Origin: Novosphingobium fluoreni
GTDB taxonomy: Bacteria; Pseudomonadota; Alphaproteobacteria; Sphingomonadales; Sphingomonadaceae
Assembly: GCF_014196615.1 (NCBI RefSeq)
Contig: NZ_JACIDY010000003.1
Location: 248,001 to 312,000, forward strand
Reading direction: 5' to 3'
Length of the DNA stretch: 64,000 bases
Within the stretch, counting starts at the first letter, position 1. Each line of letters begins with the position of its first letter. A program made the position numbers and the translations under genes. Below, one piece after another: positions 36,757 to 44,167 of this stretch. The notes below the pieces were generated by a model, which worked only from the letters and a program-made list of their open reading frames with translations, was not told where the DNA came from and made no database searches.

Positions 36757-39102
36757 GTGCCATCTGCCCGGCCCCTACCGCGCGCCCTGCCCGTCACGCT
36801 GGCAATCGCGATGCTTTCCGCCCCGGCCGCACAAGCGCGTGACCTGCCACCGCCCGACCTTGCCACGGAGCCGGCGGCGCAAGTCTACGTGCAACTGGTG
36901 GTGAACGGCCGCGAAGGCGAAGGGCTGGTGCCTGCGCAAGTGCAAGGCGCACATATCCGCATCGCTGCCAGCGACCTGGCCGCAGCGGGGCTGACGCTGG
37001 GGACCACGGCGGATGATGCCGCGCTGATCGACGTGTCCGCCCGTACCGATATCGTCACGCGTTATGATCCCCTGCTCCAGCGCCTGTCGCTGACGGTGCC
37101 GCTGGATATGCTGCCCGGCCAGACCATCGCCCCACCGCCGCGTGAGCGAGTGCGCGCCACCGCCAGCACCGGGGCGGCCCTGAACTATAACCTCTACGTC
37201 CAGCGATCGGGCGATACCGCGATCGCCAGCTTGTTCACCGAGCAGCGGCTGTTCGGCAGCTTCGGCGCGCTCTCCAACACCGGCGTTCTGCGAGTTCGGC
37301 TGGCGGGCGACGCGCCCCGCTCCGGCTACTTGCGCTACGACACGCGCTTTCGCCATGTCGATCAGGACAGCGCGATGGCGGTGACCGTGGGGGACGTGGT
37401 GACGGCGGCACTGCCGTGGTCCGGCTCGGTGCGGCTGGGCGGCGTGCAAGTGGGCCGCAGCTTCGCCGCCCGGCCGGATCTTGTCACCACGCCGCTGCCG
37501 CGCTTCGCCGGGGAGGCCGCCGTGCCCAGCGCCGTCGACGTCTTCATCGACGGGTATCGCCAGAGCAGCAGCACGGTGCAGCCGGGCCGCTTCGTGCTGG
37601 ACGGCGTGCCGGTGGTGAACGGCGCCGGGCAAGCCACGCTCGTCACCACCGATGCGGTGGGCCGCCAAGTGGCCACGACGATCCCGTTCTACGTTTCGGC
37701 CACGCTGCTGCGCGCGGGGCTGACCGACTTTTCCGCCGAGGCCGGGCTGCTACGGCGCGGCTATGGCTTGCGCAGTTTCGGCTATGGCCCCGCCGCCGCC
37801 AGCTTCGTTGTGCGTCACGGTTTGAACCGACAGCTTACCGTGTCCGGCCATGGCGAAGGGGCAAAAGGGCTGGCGCTGGGCGGGGTGGGTGCGGACTGGG
37901 CTCCCGGATTGTGGGGCACCGCCCACCTCGCCCTCTCGGCCAGCCAGAGCGATGCGGGCAGCGGCACGGCGCTGACGCTGGGCTATGACTATTCCGGCCG
38001 CCGCTTTACGTTCGCCGCAGAGCACCGCCGGGTGAGCGGCGCGTTCCGCGACCTCGGCACTTTTGACCTTGCCGCCTTCAACCGTGTCCCATTGCGCGCA
38101 TCCAGCAGCAGCCGGGTGGTGCTGGGCGTGCAGGCGGGCCGCTGGGGCAGCCTGGGCTTCAGCTTCATCGATGCCCGTGCCCGTGAAGGAAGCCGGGTGC
38201 GGTTGCTCTCCGCCTCGTGGTCCTTGCCGGTTTCGGAGCGGATCTTCGCGTTCGCCAACGCCGACTATGACGTGCGCCGCCATGCCGCCAGCGGGCAAGT
38301 CCGCCTGGTGGTGCCGTTGGGCCGCGCCAGCGTGAGCGGCGGCTTGAGCGCGCAGGCGGGCGGCGCGCTTCGGGCGGACGCTAGCGTGGACCTGGCGGTG
38401 CCGACCGACGGCGGCTGGGGCGGATCGGGCGCGCTGGCGGTGGACCAGCGCGGCAGCGCCTATGCGCAGGCGACGGGCCTCTATCGCAGCCAGACTTCAC
38501 AGTGGGAGGCCACCGCCGCCCTCGCCGCCGGGCGCAGCGCAGTAGGCGGCGGGGTCAGCGGCGCGGTGCTGGCAATGGACGGGGGTCTGTTCGCCGCGAA
38601 CGAAGCGCCGTCCTCGTTCCTCGTCGTCGATACCGGAGAGGCCGCGGGCGTGCCGGTGACGTATGAGAACCAGATCATGGGCCGCACCGATGCCAAGGGC
38701 CGCCTGTTCGTGCGCGACGTTACGGCGTGGCATCCCAGCCGGATCGCGATAGACCCGATCTCGCTGGACGCAGGATACGTCGCCAGCCGAGTGGAGACGC
38801 GCGTGGCCGTGGCCGAAGGCGCGGGCGCCGTGCTTCGCATGGCGGTGCGCCGAACGCGGGGCGGCACCGCGCGGCTGGTGGATGCGCAAGGCCAGCCGAT
38901 CGCGCCGGGCAGCACTGCCACCCTGCCCAATGGCCGGAGCCTGCCTGTGGGCTGGGACGGCATGCTGTTCCTCTCGGACATCTCGGGAGAGGCCCTGGCC
39001 GTCACGGTGCGCCAGCGCGGCGGCGGCACCTGCACCGCCCGGATCGCCGCGCCGACCACGCGCCCGGCGATGGCGGACCTGGGCGAAGTGCCGTGCCGAT
39101 GA
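36757..39102 (+). CDS. Outer-membrane usher (FimD/PapC family, Csu type)
   Basis: A 781-residue usher with signal ending SAPAAQA, an N-terminal periplasmic domain (LVVNGREGEGLVPAQVQGAHIRIAASDL), a beta-barrel with plug (SGDTAIASLFTEQRLFGSFG, DVFIDGYRQSSSTVQPGRFVLDGVPVVNG), and C-terminal domains (DAKGRLFVRDVTAWHPSRIAIDP, ending FLSDISGEALAVTV and a Cys pair). It forms the secretion pore for chaperone-bound subunits. The start is a GTG at 36757. It overlaps the last subunit gene by ATGA. Confidence 0.92.
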   Translation: MPSARPLPRALPVTLAIAMLSAPAAQARDLPPPDLATEPAAQVYVQLVVNGREGEGLVPAQVQGAHIRIAASDLAAAGLTLGTTADDAALIDVSARTDIVTRYDPLLQRLSLTVPLDMLPGQTIAPPPRERVRATASTGAALNYNLYVQRSGDTAIASLFTEQRLFGSFGALSNTGVLRVRLAGDAPRSGYLRYDTRFRHVDQDSAMAVTVGDVVTAALPWSGSVRLGGVQVGRSFAARPDLVTTPLPRFAGEAAVPSAVDVFIDGYRQSSSTVQPGRFVLDGVPVVNGAGQATLVTTDAVGRQVATTIPFYVSATLLRAGLTDFSAEAGLLRRGYGLRSFGYGPAAASFVVRHGLNRQLTVSGHGEGAKGLALGGVGADWAPGLWGTAHLALSASQSDAGSGTALTLGYDYSGRRFTFAAEHRRVSGAFRDLGTFDLAAFNRVPLRASSSSRVVLGVQAGRWGSLGFSFIDARAREGSRVRLLSASWSLPVSERIFAFANADYDVRRHAASGQVRLVVPLGRASVSGGLSAQAGGALRADASVDLAVPTDGGWGGSGALAVDQRGSAYAQATGLYRSQTSQWEATAALAAGRSAVGGGVSGAVLAMDGGLFAANEAPSSFLVVDTGEAAGVPVTYENQIMGRTDAKGRLFVRDVTAWHPSRIAIDPISLDAGYVASRVETRVAVAEGAGAVLRMAVRRTRGGTARLVDAQGQPIAPGSTATLPNGRSLPVGWDGMLFLSDISGEALAVTVRQRGGGTCTARIAAPTTRPAMADLGEVPCR

Positions 39103-40058
39103 GCCGCCGCCTTGTCCTGACACTGGCCCTGATCGGCTGGGCCGCCCTGCTCCTCGCCCCCGCGCCCGCTCGCGCCGCCTGCCAGACCGCCAACAGCAGC
39201 GCCAGCTTCGCCGACAGCAGCTCGTACACGGTGCAGGCGAACGGGGTTGCGCAAGTCTCCACCAGCGCGGGCTTCTCCTGCTCCGGCTCGGTCATCACGC
39301 TGGGCGGCACCAGCTCCGCCAGGGCAACGATCACCAGCGCCAACGGCTGGAAGCTGGCCGCCGGGGCCGACCGCATTCCCTACGCGGTCAGCGCCGATCC
39401 CAACGGCACCTACAGCTTCGCGCAGTACGGCACGATCAACTACTTCGATCCCACCATGCTCTCGCTGCTGACGATCCTGACCGGCGGGTCGTTCACCCCG
39501 CGCATCTACCTGACAGTGAACGGCAATGCGAACGTGGCCGCCGGGACCTACACCGATACCCTGACCGTGCAGTGGACCTGGACGATCTGCCACGCGGTGA
39601 ACCTGAGCAACGCCTGCATCCTCAGCGAATCCGGCACCGGCACTTCCACGATCCCGGTGACGATAAACGTGGGCAAGGACTGCCAGATTTCCGCTCCGCC
39701 CGTTGCATTCGGTTCGGCTTCTTTGCTTAGCCAGTTCGCCGAGGTGACGCAGTCGGTCCTGGTCGATTGCAGCAAGGGCACCAGTTTCAACGTGGCGTTC
39801 ACCAGTGGCTCCGCCCCCAGCGCGCGGCCGTGGCGCACCATGAAGGACGGTGCGGGCCGGGTGCTGCAGTACAACCTCTATCGCAGCGACGGCGCGACCA
39901 TCTGGGATGAGAGCAATCCGCAAGCCGCCGCCACGCCCGGCACCGGCGCGGTCAGCCCCGCCCAGCCGTTTACCTACAAGGCCCGGATCAACCCGGCCCA
40001 GGCGGCGCCGGTGGCCGGCACTTACAGCGATACCGTCAGTGTGGTGGTGACGTTCTGA
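39099..40058 (+). CDS. Two-domain SCPU protein, candidate fibre tip subunit
   Basis: A 319-residue exported protein with a signal ending APARA and two SCPU-type domains. Domain one (about 27-165) ends NVAAGTYTDTLTVQWTW and domain two (about 190-319) begins CQISAPPVAFG and ends PVAGTYSDTVSVVVTF. A two-domain SCPU protein at the end of a Csu-type operon usually forms the adhesive tip (CsuE position). The ATG at 39099 overlaps the usher stop. The finger-loop residues that confer adhesion in CsuE cannot be identified by eye. Confidence 0.86.
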   Translation: MSRRLVLTLALIGWAALLLAPAPARAACQTANSSASFADSSSYTVQANGVAQVSTSAGFSCSGSVITLGGTSSARATITSANGWKLAAGADRIPYAVSADPNGTYSFAQYGTINYFDPTMLSLLTILTGGSFTPRIYLTVNGNANVAAGTYTDTLTVQWTWTICHAVNLSNACILSESGTGTSTIPVTINVGKDCQISAPPVAFGSASLLSQFAEVTQSVLVDCSKGTSFNVAFTSGSAPSARPWRTMKDGAGRVLQYNLYRSDGATIWDESNPQAAATPGTGAVSPAQPFTYKARINPAQAAPVAGTYSDTVSVVVTF

Positions 40059-40237
40059 CGCTATTGAGGGCAATTCGTGATGGTTAACATCGAATTAGTG
40101 TGCGGACTTAGCATTGTCTTAACCCGAAATGATACCTCTTGGTACCAAGGCGGGGATATGAGGATGGCGTTATGTTCGCACGGTTCGTGTCCCGCACAGC
40201 CAGAGCCGCAGTTTGCGGCGGCGGCGGGTGAAAGAGG

Positions 40238-41563
40238 ATGGGCGGCTTGGAAATGAGATGGTCTCCGGCTGATCCGGCGGCAGTGCCGTTCACCGCCGGG
40301 GCTGCCGAGTGGCTGGGCCCGCGCGAGTGTGAGGAACTGGTCGACGAAGCGCTGACGCGGTTGCGCGGCGATGAGCGGCTGGGCCTGCTGTTCCTGAAAG
40401 TGCGCGGCCTGAGCGAGCAGCTGGACGCCCTGGTCAGTGACTGGAACAGCCATGCCACGCAGGAAGCGCTGATCTCGTTGCAGGCCAGCCTGCCGCCCGG
40501 CACCCGCATGGCGCGGCTGGGGCGGGAGACGCTGGCGCTCGTCTTTCCGCGCTTGCCGGGTCTGGCGCGGGCGGAGGAACTGGCCGCTTTCGTCACCGCG
40601 GAACCAATGCTGATCCGCGCCGGGCCGGGGATCCCGGTGCCGCTGGATATCCGCGCCGGGCTGGCTGTCGCCCCCGATCACGGCACCAGCTACGAAACCT
40701 TGCTGGCCCGCGCCGAGATGGCCGTGATCGAATTGCGCCAGAGCGCGGCGAGCTTCGCGGTCTTCCAGTCCGACTTTCAGACCCGCGCGATCCTGCGTTC
40801 CCGGCTGCGGCAGGAACTGGAACGGGCCGAGCAGAAGGGCCAGTTCGAGCTGCACTACCAGCCGCAAGTCGATCTGGCGACCGGGCGGGTCATCGGGGCC
40901 GAAGCGCTGATGCGCTGGAACCACCCGCGCCACGGCTTGCTGCCGCCGTCGGAATTCCTGGCGGGGCTGGAGCGCATGCCGCAGGCGCGCCGGGTGGACA
41001 TCTGGGTGCTGGAAACCGCCGCGATCCAGGCCGCCGCCTGGAACGGGCAGAAACCCGGGCTTCGCGTTGCCGTCAACATCATGCCCAAGCGCTTGGGACC
41101 GGAACTCGTCGCCGATGTGGAGCGGGTGCTGGGCGATCACGGCCTGGCGCCAGAGGCACTGGAGATCGAGATCCCCGAACGCCATGCGCTGGACGATCTG
41201 GAAGGCGCGGCGCGCACGGTCCACGCCTTGCGGCGGCTGGGCGTGTCCGTGGCGCTGGACGATTTCGGCACCGGCTTCGCCTCGTTCTCCGCGATCAACA
41301 CGCTGGAAGTGAATCGGCTGAAGATCGATCGCAGCTTCGTCACCGGGATGCTGTCCAACGGCAAGAGCGTGGCCATCGTCTCGACCCTGGTGGACCTGGG
41401 GCGGCGCATCGACATGGCGATCCTGGCCGAAGGCATCGAGACAACCGAGCAACGCGACGTGCTGCGGGCGTTCGGTTGCACCGAAGGCCAGGGCTATCTG
41501 TTCGGCAAGGCGATGGAGGCGGACCAGCTGTGGCCTTGCCCGCCGCTGGGAGTGATGGGTTAA
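40238..41563 (+). CDS. Cyclic-di-GMP phosphodiesterase (degenerate GGDEF plus EAL)
   Basis: A 441-residue protein without a transmembrane helix. Residues about 30-180 fold like a GGDEF domain but lack the GG(D/E)EF signature. Residues about 190-430 are an EAL domain with all expected sites: Glu222-Ala-Leu (AEALMRWNHP), Asn280 (VAVNIMPKRL), Glu314 (EIPE), Asp341-Asp342 (DDFGTGFASF), Lys362 (LKIDRSF) and Glu398 (AEGIETTE). It should hydrolyse c-di-GMP. It starts 180 bases after the fibre operon, so it may be regulated with it or separately. Confidence 0.9.
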   Translation: MGGLEMRWSPADPAAVPFTAGAAEWLGPRECEELVDEALTRLRGDERLGLLFLKVRGLSEQLDALVSDWNSHATQEALISLQASLPPGTRMARLGRETLALVFPRLPGLARAEELAAFVTAEPMLIRAGPGIPVPLDIRAGLAVAPDHGTSYETLLARAEMAVIELRQSAASFAVFQSDFQTRAILRSRLRQELERAEQKGQFELHYQPQVDLATGRVIGAEALMRWNHPRHGLLPPSEFLAGLERMPQARRVDIWVLETAAIQAAAWNGQKPGLRVAVNIMPKRLGPELVADVERVLGDHGLAPEALEIEIPERHALDDLEGAARTVHALRRLGVSVALDDFGTGFASFSAINTLEVNRLKIDRSFVTGMLSNGKSVAIVSTLVDLGRRIDMAILAEGIETTEQRDVLRAFGCTEGQGYLFGKAMEADQLWPCPPLGVMG

Positions 41564-41569
41564 GGGCAA

Positions 41570-41913
41570 GCGCCGTCGCCCGCTGGCGAGCGCGGGATAA
41601 CGCCGGGAAGAGTTCAACGGTAGGCGTTGCGACCGGCGCTGGCCTGGCGCGACAGGCTTGGCTCAGCATTCCATTGTGCGACCGGCGAGTGGGGGAACGC
41701 GAAAGCAGGACCACACGCTCGGCTTTGAAGTGCAAGACAACCGGCGGGAAAAGCTCGCAAAAGCCCGTCGGCCCCATCTCCGGCGTTAGTGCCGGCGGGT
41801 TGAAGTCCTGCATCGCGGTGCAGGCGCCCGTCTTGAGCACCGGCCGCCTGGTGCAGAACGTCTGACGCCAGCTACGCGCCATCCGCACCCGCCATGTCGG
41901 ATTTCTCCGACGG
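41570..41913 (-). ncRNA. Candidate structured RNA of unknown class
   Basis: This minus-strand interval begins just after a good promoter. Near the predicted start lies GTCGGA-GAAA-TCCGAC (plus coordinates 41896-41911), a six-pair hairpin with a GNRA tetraloop. Further down are CTGCAC-CGCG-ATGCAG-like and CCGGCACTAACGCCGG hairpins. A minus-strand reading frame covers the region (starting MQDFNPPALTPEMG) but has no ribosome site, no stop before it runs antisense through the EAL gene, and no recognisable family. The end is unknown. It does not match tmRNA, RNase P, SRP or 6S RNA features that I could check. Confidence 0.3.
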
Positions 41914-41919
41914 ATGCAG

Positions 41920-41948
41920 CATATAACCGATATGGTTCGAAATGTCAA
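41920..41948 (-). promoter_or_regulatory. Sigma-70-type promoter on the minus strand
   Basis: Read on the minus strand, TTGACA (41948-41943) is followed by 17 bases and TATATG (41925-41920), close to the housekeeping consensus with ideal spacing. The predicted start is near 41913. It points away from aroG and towards the 3' end of the EAL gene, with no minus-strand protein gene downstream, which is why an RNA product is proposed. Confidence 0.5.
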
Positions 41949-42064
41949 GGGGGAGCCGACCCTCTCCCCTCGCTCTCAAACTCGCATGCCGACGCAGGCG
42001 GGAGTGGCGAAGCTTTCGGGGCAGACGGAATTTCGAGACACCTGGGCAGTGAAGCCACCACGCT

Positions 42065-42134
42065 CCGTTCGTGTCGAGCGTAGTCGAGACACGGCAGCGC
42101 TGAAGCCGGGCGTCTCGACGCCGCTCGACGCGAA
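42065..42134. repeat. Paired palindromic repeat (TCGAGCGAAGTCGA family)
   Basis: The forward copy at 42065-42092 reads CCGTTC then GTGTCGAGCGTAGTCGAGAC. An inverted, diverged copy lies at 42110-42134 (GCGTCTCGACGCCGCTCGAC). A weaker partial copy (TTTCGAGACACC) is just upstream near 42032. The forward copy continues into GGCAGCGCT, which also follows the copy at 54896, so the repeat unit is longer than the palindrome. It resembles the short interspersed palindromes of sphingomonads. Confidence 0.7.
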
Positions 42135-42166
42135 TAGCGATGGGCACCGTCAGGTCCCGCTAAACA

Positions 42167-42197
42167 GAAAACCCCGCCCCTCTCGCGCTAAGCGAGA
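42167..42197 (-). terminator. Candidate terminator after aroG
   Basis: On the minus strand, TCTCGC (42197-42192) pairs with GCGAGA (42186-42181) around a five-base loop and is followed by GGGGCGGGGTTTT. It starts 16 bases beyond the aroG stop. The stem is short and the T-run has only four bases, so efficiency is uncertain. Confidence 0.4.
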
Positions 42198-42212
42198 AGG
42201 ACTGAGAAACCG

Positions 42213-43586
42213 TCAGGCCGCCTGCTTCTGCCGCTCGCCCGCTTCCAGGTTGAGCATGTCCGCCATCATGAACGCCAGTTCGATCGACTGGGCACCGTTC
42301 AGGCGGGGATCGCAATGCGTGTGATAGCGATCGGCCAGCGTATCGTCAGTGATGGCGATGGCGCCGCCGGTGCATTCGGTCACATCCTGGCCGGTCATCT
42401 CGATATGGATGCCGCCGGCATGCGTGCCCTCGGCACGGTGGACGGCGAAGAAGCCGCGCACTTCAGCCAGAATACGCTCGAACGGGCGAGTCTTGAAGCC
42501 GCTGTCGGACTTGATGACATTGCCGTGCATCGGATCGCACGACCACACCACCGGATGCCCTTCCGCCTTTACCGCGCGCAGCAGCTTGGGCAGACCGGCT
42601 TCCACCTTGTCATGCCCGAAGCGGGTGATCAGCGTCATCCGCCCGGCTTCGCGCGACGGGTTCAGGATATCGAGCATGCGCAACAACGCGTCGGGCTCCA
42701 GGCTGGGGCCGCACTTCATGCCGATCGGGTTGTCCACGCCGCGCAGGAATTCGACATGGGCCGAATTCTCGAACCGCGTGCGATCGCCGATCCACAGCAT
42801 GTGCGCCGAGCAATCGTACCAATCCCCGGTCAGCGAATCGCGCCGGGTCAGCGCCTGCTCGTACTGCAGCAGCAGCGCTTCGTGGCTGGTGTAAAAGCTG
42901 GTGCCCTGTAACTGCGGCACGGTCTTGGGATCGACCCCGCACGCCGCCATGAAGTCCAGCGCCTCGCTGATGCGATCGGCCATCTCGCTGAAACGCTGGC
43001 CCCAAGGGCTGCGGCCGATGTGCTCCATCGTCCACTGGTGGACTTGGCGCAGATTGGCATAGCCACCGCTGGCAAACGCGCGGATCAGGTTGAGCGTCGC
43101 GGCCGATTGCGTGAACGCGCGCACCATCCGCTCGGGATCGTTCTCACGCGTGCCCGGCTCGAACTCGATGCCGTTGATGATATCGCCCAGGTAGCTCGGC
43201 AGCTCGACGCCGCCGATCGTCTCGGTCGGGGCCGAGCGCGGCTTGGCGAACTGGCCCGCCATGCGGCCCACCTTCACCACCGGCTGCTTGCTGGCGAAGG
43301 TCAAGACAACCGCCATCTGCAGCAGCACGCGGAACGTGTCGCGGATATTGTCCGGATGAAACTCGGCGAAGCTTTCGGCGCAATCCCCGCCCTGCAGCAG
43401 GAAACCGCGACCGGCGGCCACTTCGGCCAGATCGTTCTTCAGTTCGCGCGCCTCACCGGCGAAGACCAGCGGCGGGAACCTGGAGAGCGTGGCCTCAACC
43501 CCGCTCAGCTTCTCCGCGTCGCCATAGGATGGCAGGTGCCGCGCCTCGTGCGACTTCCAGCTATCCACTGTCCAATTGCTCGCCAC
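42213..43586 (-). CDS. Class II 3-deoxy-7-phosphoheptulonate synthase (DAHP synthase)
   Basis: A 457-residue plant-type (class II) DAHP synthase, condensing phosphoenolpyruvate and erythrose 4-phosphate at the entry of the shikimate pathway. Blocks include [60 protein letters not shown] and [12 protein letters not shown]. The GTG at 43586 ([19 protein letters not shown]) has GGGAG eight bases upstream and is preferred over a longer frame. A tiny membrane ORF lies 36 bases upstream on the same strand. Confidence 0.95.
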   Translation of the reverse strand: MASNWTVDSWKSHEARHLPSYGDAEKLSGVEATLSRFPPLVFAGEARELKNDLAEVAAGRGFLLQGGDCAESFAEFHPDNIRDTFRVLLQMAVVLTFASKQPVVKVGRMAGQFAKPRSAPTETIGGVELPSYLGDIINGIEFEPGTRENDPERMVRAFTQSAATLNLIRAFASGGYANLRQVHQWTMEHIGRSPWGQRFSEMADRISEALDFMAACGVDPKTVPQLQGTSFYTSHEALLLQYEQALTRRDSLTGDWYDCSAHMLWIGDRTRFENSAHVEFLRGVDNPIGMKCGPSLEPDALLRMLDILNPSREAGRMTLITRFGHDKVEAGLPKLLRAVKAEGHPVVWSCDPMHGNVIKSDSGFKTRPFERILAEVRGFFAVHRAEGTHAGGIHIEMTGQDVTECTGGAIAITDDTLADRYHTHCDPRLNGAQSIELAFMMADMLNLEAGERQKQAA

Positions 43587-43622
43587 GTACCATACTCCCG
43601 GTGCCGGCTGTGCCCGGCGCAA

Positions 43623-43727
43623 TCAAGGGAGCGCGACATAGCGACTGAACGTAAGAAATGCAAAACAGGCGTTGCCGATCAGCGCGATCGTCAGCCCCAC
43701 GGCTGTGCGGGATGCGCTTTCAGTCAT
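43623..43727 (-). CDS. Possible 34-residue membrane peptide upstream of aroG
   Basis: A short frame, ATG at 43727 to stop at 43623, encodes MTESASRTAVGLTIALIGNACF followed by AFLTFSRYVALP, broken here into two parts. It is almost entirely one hydrophobic helix with a polar N-terminus. GGAGG lies one base before the ATG, which is too close for an ideal site. It ends 36 bases before the DAHP synthase start, so it could be a small membrane protein or a leader influencing that gene. Evidence is only composition and position. Confidence 0.35.
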   Translation of the reverse strand: MTESASRTAVGLTIALIGNACFAFLTFSRYVALP

Positions 43728-43934
43728 GCCTCCACGCTGATGGGCAAGTTCCCGTCCCCGCGGTGAACGGCAACGCCAGCAGGCCGAAGCACCAGCGATC
43801 GGCGCTGCATGGGACCTTCTGGCGATGTAATTGTATCTCAAAGAAAAAAAGGATCGGGATAATCCATGTTTATCGCATCCCCCGGCAAATTGCTGTATGC
43901 TTCGCCTTGTCAACGACTCCAAAAGGAGATCACT

Positions 43935-44141
43935 GTGGACAATGACACCCGCTATTGCGCGACCCAGCTTTGCGAAGAGCGACGGCTGGCACGCACGGCG
44001 CCTTCCCCGGAAGCGGCGGAGCTGCACATCCAGCTGGCATCGCTCTACAAGGCGGAATTCGAAACGCGGCGCGCTACGGCCAAGCGTCGCCGCGCCGGAT
44101 CTGGCGGCCGCAGAGCCGGTCAGCCCCACCGGCTTCAATAA
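43935..44141 (+). CDS. Small basic hypothetical protein
   Basis: A 68-residue protein starting at a GTG with AAGGAG six bases upstream, which decides the start over an ATG at 43866. The sequence is MDNDTRYCATQLCEERRLAR, then an amphipathic segment (PEAAELHIQLASLYKAEFETR) and a basic Arg/Lys/Gly-rich tail (TAKRRRAGSGGRRAGQ). The middle resembles short helix-forming proteins of sphingomonads. Function is unknown; the basic tail could bind nucleic acid. It converges on the M16 peptidase gene. Confidence 0.62.
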   Translation: MDNDTRYCATQLCEERRLARTAPSPEAAELHIQLASLYKAEFETRRATAKRRRAGSGGRRAGQPHRLQ

Positions 44142-44167
44142 CGCCAGCCGGCGGGCTCGATCCCCGC

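Noticed and set aside
38481..40073. A 530-codon minus-strand frame
   Set aside because: It is antisense to the usher and last SCPU genes, which have clear family motifs; composition is Arg/Gly/Ala-rich as expected of a shadow frame.
41570..41913. tmRNA, RNase P RNA, SRP RNA or 6S RNA as the identity of the structured interval
   Set aside because: No tag reading frame ending in AA codons, no RNase P core motifs, no SRP tetraloop motif and no 6S-type long duplex could be seen.
41340..41948. A minus-strand protein gene of about 200 residues over the structured interval
   Set aside because: It has no ribosome site, no stop before running far into the EAL gene in antisense, and a low-complexity Arg/Pro C-terminus. 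It is kept only as the alternative to the RNA proposal.
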